This document shows positions 17,923-24,843 of a stretch of 64,000 bases of DNA, one piece after another. Both the position numbers and the translations under genes were made by a program. A model generated the notes under the pieces. That model was not told the DNA's origin, ran no database searches, and saw only the letters and a program-made list of their open reading frames with translations. This DNA comes from Streptomyces caniscabiei (lineage in GTDB: Bacteria > Actinomycetota > Actinomycetes > Streptomycetales > Streptomycetaceae), in the NCBI RefSeq assembly GCF_014930365.1, contig NZ_JABXWI010000013.1, positions 259,546-323,545 of the forward strand, in the 5' to 3' direction. Each line of letters opens with the position of its first letter. Position 1 is the first letter of the stretch.

Positions 17923-19128
17923 ATGACGCAATACATACAAAATCCGGCGCTCTGGGCACTCATTGTCGTAACCCTTGCCGCCGTCGCCCTGATCATTCGT
18001 CAGCGTCGGGCGGCGCGAGCTTTACGACAGGAGATCGCAGGGCTCAGAAATCACTACGGTGAATTGGAGAGCCAATACTCGGATTCCGTCCGCGCGGCCC
18101 AGCAGGAAGCCGAAGGTGAGACGAGGACGGCCCTGAAGGCCGCGATGCGGACCCTCCAGGGTCTCGCCGCCGAACAGCAGCGCATCATCTCCGGGCTCCA
18201 GCGCAAGTACGGCGACTCCGTCATGCTCCAGGACCTCCTGGAGATCGACCACATGAACGCGCAGTTCGGCCGGCGTGCCCAGTCCATCGCCGTGCTGTGC
18301 GAGGGCTGGCTCGGCCGCCACCGCGACGTCGCCTCGGTGTACGACGTGGTCCGCAGCGCCCAGGGCAGGATCCGCCACTTCCAGCGGGCGCACATCCTGT
18401 CCAAGGTCGACTTCGGCGTCACCAGCCGGGCCGTCGAACCGGTGGCGCTGGCCCTCGCGGAGCTGCTCGACAACGCGACCAGCTACTCCAGCCCGGACAC
18501 CGTCGTCGAGATCAACGTCCGCTCCGTGCCCAAGGGCGTCTGCATCATCGTCGACGACGCCGGAGTCGGCATGAACGAGGAGGAGAAGGCGAGGGCCGAG
18601 AAGCTCCTGACGAGCGAGCGCGTCACGGGTGTCTCGGGGCTCGGCAACCCTCCGCAGTTCGGCTTCGCGGTGATCGGTGTGCTCTGCGAGCGGTTCGGCT
18701 TCACGGTGTCGGTGGACTCCACCTCCCCCTACGGAGGTGTGCGGGCGGTCGTGCTGCTGCCCGACGAGCTGCTCACCACGATGCCGGAGCCCAAGCAGCC
18801 GACGGCGTCGGTGGAGTCCGTCGCGCCGCGCGACGTCCCCGCCCCCGTGGAGGCACGGCCGGCCGCGTACGACAGTGCCCCCGACTCCTCGCTGCCCGTG
18901 GGCACGACCGAGGACGGTCTGCCCAAGCGGCGTCGCAAGCGGCCGATGGCCCTGGTCTCCAACGGTCCGTCCGCCGCCCCGGCTCCCCGGCGCCGCAGCG
19001 AGGACACGGCCGCGATCATGGCCGCCTTCAAGCAGGGCACGGACGCGGGTCGCGCCACACACCCGGAGGCGGGGGAGCGGCCGAGCGGCTCCCACGACGC
19101 TAGCAGCGAAGGGCACGAGGTCCAATGA
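17923..19128 (+). CDS. cvnA: Conservon sensor-kinase-like ATPase CvnA (contains TTA codon)
   Basis: 401 residues. One N-terminal membrane helix (about 9-27) is followed by a coiled coil (30-100) and a histidine-kinase-type HATPase (about 165-290; N-box LAELLDNATSYSSP, G1 VDDAGVGMNEEE). There is no obvious phosphorylatable His in the dimerisation region. The C-terminal 110 residues are disordered, Pro/Arg-rich. It heads the four-gene conservon typical of Streptomyces, which resembles a eukaryotic-like GTPase signalling complex at the membrane. Codon 34 is TTA (18022-18024), the rare leucine codon read by the bldA tRNA, so translation is probably developmentally timed. It overlaps cvnB by four bases. 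Confidence 0.93.
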   Translation: MTQYIQNPALWALIVVTLAAVALIIRQRRAARALRQEIAGLRNHYGELESQYSDSVRAAQQEAEGETRTALKAAMRTLQGLAAEQQRIISGLQRKYGDSVMLQDLLEIDHMNAQFGRRAQSIAVLCEGWLGRHRDVASVYDVVRSAQGRIRHFQRAHILSKVDFGVTSRAVEPVALALAELLDNATSYSSPDTVVEINVRSVPKGVCIIVDDAGVGMNEEEKARAEKLLTSERVTGVSGLGNPPQFGFAVIGVLCERFGFTVSVDSTSPYGGVRAVVLLPDELLTTMPEPKQPTASVESVAPRDVPAPVEARPAAYDSAPDSSLPVGTTEDGLPKRRRKRPMALVSNGPSAAPAPRRRSEDTAAIMAAFKQGTDAGRATHPEAGERPSGSHDASSEGHEVQ

Positions 19129-19526
19129 ACAACGATCTTTCATGGATGCTTGACAGCGCCCTGGAGATCCCCGGAGCTCTCCACGCGGTTCTGGTCTCCT
19201 CCGACGGGTTGCTGAGGGCCCGTTCGCGGGGAGTGGACAAGGACGACGCGGACAAGGCCGCCGCCGCGATGAGCGGTATGCAGTCGCTGAGCCGGTCGCT
19301 GGCGTTCTTCTGCTCCCGCTCGGATCTGCGGTGGCAGCAGACACTGGTCGAGTTCGACGGCGGCTGGATCTTCCTGATCTCGGCCGGTGACGGTGCCTAC
19401 CTCGCGGTGTCGGCCTCCTCCGACGTCGACATGGCGGACATCACCTTCCGGATGCAGCAGCTCGTCGGCCAGCTGGGCAAGGTCATGACCGCTCCGCCCA
19501 GGGAGAGCAGCGTGGTGGGGCCATGA
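19125..19526 (+). CDS. cvnB: Conservon roadblock/LC7 protein CvnB
   Basis: 133 residues, a single roadblock/LC7 (MglB-like) domain: LDSALEIPGALHAVLVSSDG at the start and WIFLISAGDGAYLAVSAS in the middle strands. Such proteins act as partners or GTPase-activating proteins for the small GTPase CvnD. ATG 19125 overlaps the cvnA stop (ATGA), and the cvnB stop overlaps the cvnC start in the same way, so the three are translationally coupled. Confidence 0.93.
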   Translation: MNNDLSWMLDSALEIPGALHAVLVSSDGLLRARSRGVDKDDADKAAAAMSGMQSLSRSLAFFCSRSDLRWQQTLVEFDGGWIFLISAGDGAYLAVSASSDVDMADITFRMQQLVGQLGKVMTAPPRESSVVGP

Positions 19527-19900
19527 GCGATTCCGACAGGCATGAGCACGAGGCCGCCGAATTAGTGCGGCCGTACGTCATCACCGGCGGCCGCAGCCTG
19601 CCCGGGGAGAGCCAGTTCTCCCTGATCACGCTGGTCACGGCGGTCGCCGACCAGCAGCAGCGGCCCGCTCGCCTCTCGCCGGAGGAGCAGGACCTGCTGC
19701 GTATGTGTGTCGGCGGTTACCTCTCCGTCGCCGAGATCGCGGGGCACCTCCAACTCCCGGTGGGAGTGGTGAAGATCCTGCTGGCCGCGCTCTCCGAGGC
19801 CGGCTATCTCGTCACCCGCCCGCCGGAGACCCGTGCTCCCGTCGCCAACCTGAAGATTCTCGAGGAGGTGCTCAATGGTCTCCAGTCCAAGTTTGGATGA
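19523..19900 (+). CDS. cvnC: Conservon DUF742 protein CvnC (contains TTA codon)
   Basis: 125 residues, DUF742 throughout, with RPYVITGGRS near the N-terminus and a winged-helix-like region (EEQDLLRMCVGGYLSVAEIA, then LPVGVVKILLAAL). No catalytic residues are expected; the family is always found in conservons and is thought to belong to the complex with CvnA, B and D. Codon 14 is TTA (19562-19564), a second bldA-dependent codon in the same operon. Its 3' end overlaps cvnD by 26 bases. Confidence 0.92.
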   Translation: MSDSDRHEHEAAELVRPYVITGGRSLPGESQFSLITLVTAVADQQQRPARLSPEEQDLLRMCVGGYLSVAEIAGHLQLPVGVVKILLAALSEAGYLVTRPPETRAPVANLKILEEVLNGLQSKFG

Positions 19901-20468
19901 ACGGGCGTACGTCCCGGGCGGAGAGACGCAGACCGCCGTGAAGATCCTGGTCGTCGGGCACTTCGCCGTCGGCAAGACCACGTTCATCGGGTCGATCTCC
20001 GAGATCTCGCCGCTCTCCACCGAGGAGACGATGACGCAGGCGGGCGAGGCGATCGACGACCTCAAGGGCGTCCAGGGCAAGACCACCACCACGGTCGCCA
20101 TGGACTTCGGCCGCCTCACCGTCAGCGACCGCGTCGTGCTGTACCTCTTCGGCACACCCGGCCAGCAGCGCTTCGTACAGATGTGGGAGGACATGGCACG
20201 CGGCGCCCTCGGCGCGCTGGTGCTGGTCGATCCCGAGCGGCTGGCCGACTCCTTCGCCGTGATCGACCTGATCGAGCAGTACGGACTCGACTACGCGATC
20301 GCGGTCAACCATTTCGACGGTACGTCGATACGTGATGCGAGGGCGCTGCGCGAAGCGCTGGATCTCCTCGACGACACCCCCATCGTCACCTGCGACGCGC
20401 GGGACGAACGGTCGTCGGCCGAGGCTCTGATCACGCTCGTCCGCTACTTGATGGACCGCGCCCGTTAG
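19875..20468 (+). CDS. cvnD: Conservon small GTPase CvnD
   Basis: 197 residues, a Ras/MglA-like GTP-binding protein. P-loop GHFAVGKTT (about 28-36), switch region TTTTVAMDFGRLTV, DxxG replaced by LFGTPGQQRF (a G3 variant usual for this family) and NHFD (G4) for guanine recognition. It is expected to cycle GDP/GTP with CvnB and to be anchored through CvnA. ATG 19875 lies inside the cvnC end. The P450 gene follows after 13 bases. Confidence 0.93.
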   Translation: MVSSPSLDERAYVPGGETQTAVKILVVGHFAVGKTTFIGSISEISPLSTEETMTQAGEAIDDLKGVQGKTTTTVAMDFGRLTVSDRVVLYLFGTPGQQRFVQMWEDMARGALGALVLVDPERLADSFAVIDLIEQYGLDYAIAVNHFDGTSIRDARALREALDLLDDTPIVTCDARDERSSAEALITLVRYLMDRAR

Positions 20469-20481
20469 GAGCAGAGCAGAC

Positions 20482-21822
20482 ATGACCCCCGACTCCCCTC
20501 TTCCCTCACCCCCGCCCGGCTGCCCGGCGCACGGCAGCGGACTGCGGATTCCGCTGTACGGACCGGAGTACGCGGCCGATCCGCAGGCGTACTACGCGTA
20601 CATGCGGCACTACGGGCCGAGCGCTCCGGTCGAGATCGCGCCCGGCGTCGACGCGACCCTCGTCACCGACCACGCCACCGCGCTGAAACTGCTCCAGGAC
20701 CCCGGCAACTTCCGCAAGGACGCCCGCCGTTGGCGAGACGTCGCCGAGGGCAAGGTCGGCCCGGACAGCCCGGTCGTCCCGATGCTCGGCTACCGTCCCA
20801 ACGCCATGTTCACCGACGGCGCCGAGCACGCGCGGCTGCGGCAGGCGATCACCGACAGCCTCGCCAAGGTCGACTCCCGCCGCATCAGCGACATGACCAA
20901 GCGGGCCTCCGACTACCTCCTCGCCCAGGTCTCCGGCCGCGGTTCCATCGACCTGATGAACGACTACGTCAAGCAGCTGCCGCTGCTCGTGTTCAACGAG
21001 CTCTTCGGCTGCCCGGCGGACATCGGCGACCGGGTCGTCTTCGGCATCTCCGGAGTCTTCGAGGGCGTCAACGCCGAGAAGGCCAACCAGGTGCTGGGAC
21101 AGGCCGTGTTCGAACTGGTGGCGCTCAAGCGCGCCAGGCCGGCCGACGACGTCACCTCGTACCTGATGCGGCACGAGGCGCGCCTGACCGACGAGGAGTT
21201 GGTGCACCAGCTGATCCTCCTCCTCGGCGCGGGCGCCGAACCGCTGCGCAACCTCATCGGCAACACCCTGCACCGGCTGCTCCTGCACGACCGGTACGCC
21301 GACGGCGGTCTGATCGAGGAAGCCATCGACGACACGCTGTGGGAGAACCCGCCCATGGCGAACTACGCGCCGCACTACCCCGCGGCCGACATGGAGTTCG
21401 GCGGCGCCAAGCTGCGGGCGGGCGACCTGGTGCTGGTCAGCATGACGGCCGCCAACACCGACCCCGCGCTGGTGGCGTCCGGTCAGACCGGCGGACGGCG
21501 GGCCCACCTGTCGTGGAGCGCCGGCCCGCACGCCTGCCCCTCCAAGGAACTCGCCCGGCTCGTCACCATGGTGGCCATCGAGAACCTGCTCAACCGTCTG
21601 CACGACATCGAACTCGCGGTCCCCGAGGACAGCCTGACCTGGCGTCCGGGCCCCTTCCACCGCGCGCTGGCCGCGCTTCCCTGCCGCTTCACCCCGCAGG
21701 TCGTCCAGCGGCCGATGCCGCCCCGCGTCGCGGAGCCCTCCGCAGGCGAGGAGAACGCCCCGGCGGGACGCAAGGCCGAGCGTGGCGTGTGGGGCTCCTT
21801 CCTGCAGTGGTTGAAGGGGTGA
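20482..21822 (+). CDS. CYP157-like cytochrome P450 of the conservon, lacking the ExxR motif
   Basis: 446 residues. The haem-thiolate Cys352 is present (SWSAGPHACPSKELARL), though the usual Phe is Trp and the Gly after Cys-x is replaced. The K-helix reads EAIDDTLW: Glu280 is followed by Asp283 where the near-universal Arg should be. The I-helix is GAGAEPLRN, without the oxygen-activating Thr. These departures match the CYP157 family, known from Streptomyces conservons to lack ExxR. Whether it is a monooxygenase or a haem-bound signalling partner is open. It is the last gene of the operon; a 30-residue basic tail follows the catalytic domain. Confidence 0.88.
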   Translation: MTPDSPLPSPPPGCPAHGSGLRIPLYGPEYAADPQAYYAYMRHYGPSAPVEIAPGVDATLVTDHATALKLLQDPGNFRKDARRWRDVAEGKVGPDSPVVPMLGYRPNAMFTDGAEHARLRQAITDSLAKVDSRRISDMTKRASDYLLAQVSGRGSIDLMNDYVKQLPLLVFNELFGCPADIGDRVVFGISGVFEGVNAEKANQVLGQAVFELVALKRARPADDVTSYLMRHEARLTDEELVHQLILLLGAGAEPLRNLIGNTLHRLLLHDRYADGGLIEEAIDDTLWENPPMANYAPHYPAADMEFGGAKLRAGDLVLVSMTAANTDPALVASGQTGGRRAHLSWSAGPHACPSKELARLVTMVAIENLLNRLHDIELAVPEDSLTWRPGPFHRALAALPCRFTPQVVQRPMPPRVAEPSAGEENAPAGRKAERGVWGSFLQWLKG

Positions 21823-22156
21823 CGCAGACAACAGTCTGTGACAGCGGTTACTGCATGAGTATTCAACCAAAGGGGTAGTAACGCGGCGGCATTCGTGGTG
21901 ACCAATGAACCAAGGGAGGTGTCGTGGACCACATATCCATCGGCGCCGCTTCTGCTCGACATCCGGATCTCTTCCGCCGCTCCCGACGAGACATCGACTT
22001 ACACCGCGCGGAGACCAGGGGCGTGACCCGCCACCAGTCGCCGCGAGACGAGATACCCGCCCAGGCCGGCGGGTATCTTTCTGTGTCCCCGCACCCGCTC
22101 CGCCGCCGGGGGACAGCGGCTCCACCTCCGTACTCCGAGCAGAGGCGGGAGGCGTG
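21823..22156. other. Leader region before the prenyltransferase-tryptophanase gene
   Basis: 334 bp. It holds GTTACT/AGTAAC inverted arms near 21849-21890 and a strong hairpin with a T-run at 22052-22080. A weak 78-codon frame (GTG 21924 after AAGGGAGG, TGA 22158-22160) ends in a GTGA overlap with the next gene. That frame has mixed codon use and a TTA codon and is probably not a protein gene, but it could be a translated leader. Confidence 0.45.
22052..22080 (+). terminator. Intrinsic-type terminator or attenuator hairpin
   Basis: GATACCCGCC (22052-22061) pairs perfectly with GGCGGGTATC (22068-22077) around a 6-nt loop, followed by TTTCTGTG. It is the most classical rho-independent terminator in the window. 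It lies 230 bp after the P450 stop and 80 bp before the prenyltransferase start, so it may end the conservon transcript or attenuate the downstream gene. Confidence 0.65.
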
Positions 22157-24697
22157 GTGAGCCCTCTCGGGTCCGGCACCGGGAGCACCCCGGGGGACCG
22201 GACGCTCGGCGCCCTCGTGACCGGCCAACTGCTGCGGCTCTGCGAGGTGTCGGGGCTCGGCCCGACCGACGCCCGGAACTACGCGCGTCTACTGACCGAC
22301 TCGCTGGGGGCGGTGGCCGAACGGCCCCTGAACCTGCCGCCCCCGTCCCTCAGTTTCCTGTCCGACGACTCCACCCCGGTGGAGTACTCGCTCTCCCTCA
22401 CCCCGGACGCGTCCCCCGCCGTACGGGTGCTGCTGGAACCGGGGTGCGGTGCCGGTGATCTCCGGGAGAACGGCCGCGTCGGACTGGGCGCCGTCCGTGC
22501 GATGGCACGGAGCTGGGGCTTCGCCACCGACCAACTCGACGCACTGGAGGACCTGTTCCTCCCCGCCGACCCGCAGGGCCCGCTGGCGCTGTGGATCGCG
22601 CTGGAGCTGCGTCCCGGGGGCGTCCCCAAGATCAAGGTGTATCTGAACCCGTCGGCGTCCGGCGGGGACCGGGCCGCCGAGACGGTACGGACGGCACTGG
22701 ACCGGCTGGGCCACCGGGACGCCTTCGACGCGCTGCCGCCGGCCGACGGCTACCCGTTCTTCGCGCTCGACCTGGGCGACTGGGCGGCACCCCGGGTGAA
22801 GATCTACACCACCCACCGCGACCTGGCGGTGCCGGACGTCGGCGCCCTGTGCCGGATGGAGAACGGCCCCGACAGCGCGACGCTGGAGGAGTTCCTCCGT
22901 ACGGCGGGCGGCGTCGACGCGGCAGCGGACGGCACCCGGGCCCTGCCGGAGGCCCGGTTCGACCGGCGGCCCGTCCTGTCCTGCCACTCCTTCACCCGGA
23001 CCACCGGCGGACCCACCGGCTTCACCCTCCATGTCCCGGTCAGGGACTACGCCCGCGACGACGCGGAGGCACTGCGCCGGGCCGGGGCCGTCCTCGGCCG
23101 TCACGGGATGGACCCCGGCGCACTCGACCGCCCGCTGGCCGCCGTCACCGGACGCAGGCTGACGGACGGAGTGGGGCTCGTCGCGTACCTGGCGCTCGTC
23201 CACGAGCAGGACAGACCGGCCCGGGTGACCGCGTACCTCTCGTCGGAGGCCTACGCGGTGCGGCCGCCCAACGGCCACCCGCACATCGAACACGAACCAT
23301 TCAGCAGCACGTCAGGAGCAAGAACCCTTATGGAGCCCTACCGCATCAAGGTCGTCGAGCCCATCGCGCTCACCACCCGTGAGCAGCGCGAGGCGGCGCT
23401 GGAACGGGTGCATTACAACCTCTTCGACCTGCGCGCCGAGGAGGTGACCATCGACCTGCTCAGCGACTCGGGCACCGGCGCCATCTCGGCCGCCCAGCTG
23501 GCCGCGGGGATGGAGGGCGACGAGTCGTACGCGGGCTCGCGCTCCTTCTACCGCTTCCACGAGACCGTGACCGAACTGACCGGCTACCGGCACATCCTGC
23601 CGGCCCACCAGGGGCGGGCCGCGGAGCGCATCCTCTTCACGAACCTCCTCGAACCCGGTGGCATCGTCCTCGCCAACACCCACTTCGACACGACCCGGGC
23701 CAACGTCGAGCTTTCCGGATGTCAGGCGCATGACATTCCCTGCGCGGAGGCCCGCGACCTGGACAGCGTCCTGCCCTTCAAGGGCAACATCGACCTGGAC
23801 AGACTCCGGCAGACGCTGGAGGGACCGGACGGCTCCCGGGTCCGGGTGGTGATCATGACGATCACCAACAACGGCGGCGGCGGCCAGCCGGTCTCCATGG
23901 AGAACCTGAAACAGACCGCCGAGATCTGCCGCCGGCACGGTGTCCCGATGATCCTGGACGCCGCCAGGTTCGCCGAGAACGCCTGGCTGGTGACCCGCCA
24001 CGAGGAGGCCTACCGGGGCCGCACCCCGCGCCAGGTCGCCGAAGAAGCGTTCCGTCTCGCCGACGGCTGTGTGATGAGCGCGAAGAAGGACGGCATCGTC
24101 CACATCGGCGGATTCATCGGGCTCAACGACCCCGAACTCGCCGAGAAGTGTGAACGCCTCCTCATCGCCACCGAGGGCTTCGCCACCTACGGCGGTCTCG
24201 CCGGCCGGGACCTCGACATGATGGCCACCGGCCTGCTGGAGGTGACCGAGCCCGCCTACCTCGCGGAGCGCGCCGACGTCGCCTCCCATCTCGCCGACCG
24301 CGTCCGCGCGGCGGGCGTCGACCTGCTCGAACCCCCGGGCCTGCACGCCCTCTACCTCAACGCGGGCCGCCTGCTCCCGCACATACCGCCCCACCACTAC
24401 CCGGGCCACGCCCTCGCCTGCCGCCTCTACCTCGAAGGCGGCATCCGCTCGGCCGAGCTCGGTTCCCTCTACCTCGGTGAGGAGGACGAGGACGGCAACC
24501 CCATCAAGAGCGCGCCGTACGAACTGGTCCGGCTCGCGCTCCCGCGCCGGGTCTACACCCGCAGCCACTACGACCACGTCGGCAGGACCCTGGAACGCAT
24601 CGCGAAGGAGCGGGAGTCCGTCCGCGGCTACCGCATCGTGGAGCAGTCCCCGATCCTGCGGCACTTCCGCGCCAAACTGCAGCCGGTGACCGCGTGA
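22157..24697 (+). CDS. Indole prenyltransferase (ABBA/DMATS type) fused in frame to tryptophanase
   Basis: One open frame of 846 residues from GTG 22157, which has GGGAGG four bases upstream. Residues 1 to about 375 form a 6-DMATS-like aromatic prenyltransferase; Glu76 (TPVEYSLSL) is the expected indole-NH-binding Glu, and basic/Tyr patches (KIKVYLNP, RVKIYTTH, RVTAYLSSEAY) fit the diphosphate shield. From Met392 (ATG 23330) the sequence is tryptophanase (MEPYRIKVVEPI), with PLP-lysine motif VMSAKKDGIVHIGGF. The pair would prenylate tryptophan with DMAPP and release a prenylated indole plus pyruvate and ammonia. Streptomyces usually encode these as two neighbouring genes. AGGAG at 23314-23318, 11 bases before ATG 23330, could start a separate tryptophanase. 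The stop lies in an 8-bp tandem repeat. Confidence 0.85.
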   Translation: MSPLGSGTGSTPGDRTLGALVTGQLLRLCEVSGLGPTDARNYARLLTDSLGAVAERPLNLPPPSLSFLSDDSTPVEYSLSLTPDASPAVRVLLEPGCGAGDLRENGRVGLGAVRAMARSWGFATDQLDALEDLFLPADPQGPLALWIALELRPGGVPKIKVYLNPSASGGDRAAETVRTALDRLGHRDAFDALPPADGYPFFALDLGDWAAPRVKIYTTHRDLAVPDVGALCRMENGPDSATLEEFLRTAGGVDAAADGTRALPEARFDRRPVLSCHSFTRTTGGPTGFTLHVPVRDYARDDAEALRRAGAVLGRHGMDPGALDRPLAAVTGRRLTDGVGLVAYLALVHEQDRPARVTAYLSSEAYAVRPPNGHPHIEHEPFSSTSGARTLMEPYRIKVVEPIALTTREQREAALERVHYNLFDLRAEEVTIDLLSDSGTGAISAAQLAAGMEGDESYAGSRSFYRFHETVTELTGYRHILPAHQGRAAERILFTNLLEPGGIVLANTHFDTTRANVELSGCQAHDIPCAEARDLDSVLPFKGNIDLDRLRQTLEGPDGSRVRVVIMTITNNGGGGQPVSMENLKQTAEICRRHGVPMILDAARFAENAWLVTRHEEAYRGRTPRQVAEEAFRLADGCVMSAKKDGIVHIGGFIGLNDPELAEKCERLLIATEGFATYGGLAGRDLDMMATGLLEVTEPAYLAERADVASHLADRVRAAGVDLLEPPGLHALYLNAGRLLPHIPPHHYPGHALACRLYLEGGIRSAELGSLYLGEEDEDGNPIKSAPYELVRLALPRRVYTRSHYDHVGRTLERIAKERESVRGYRIVEQSPILRHFRAKLQPVTA

Positions 24698-24725
24698 CCG
24701 CGTGACCGCGTGACCGCGTGACCGG
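24686..24725. repeat. 8-bp tandem repeat (GTGACCGC, five copies) spanning the tryptophanase stop
   Basis: Copies start at 24686, 24694, 24702, 24710 and 24718 (the last ends GG). The TGA at 24695-24697 is inside the second copy. Confidence 0.9.
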
Positions 24726-24843
24726 CCGCGCCGGCGGTGGTCGCCCCGTGTGTGAGCGGAGCGGCCATCGCCGGGCGCGGCGATGGGGCGAGAGGAGCGG
24801 ACGGTCCGGCCGGGCAGCCCGGAGCAGGTCGGACCAAGTCGGC

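Noticed and set aside
10204..21885. Shared ACCAAAGGGGT motif before the ABC transporter and after the P450 as a common operator
   Set aside because: Only 11 bases match and the surrounding symmetry differs; chance similarity is likely.
21905..22156. Earlier start for the prenyltransferase-tryptophanase protein
   Set aside because: Adds 84 Arg/Pro-rich residues read through the hairpin; no homology to prenyltransferases.
21924..22160. 78-codon gene before the prenyltransferase
   Set aside because: Good ribosome-binding site and GTGA overlap, but it has mixed codon use, a TTA codon, no recognisable domain and a terminator hairpin inside. Kept only as a possible leader.
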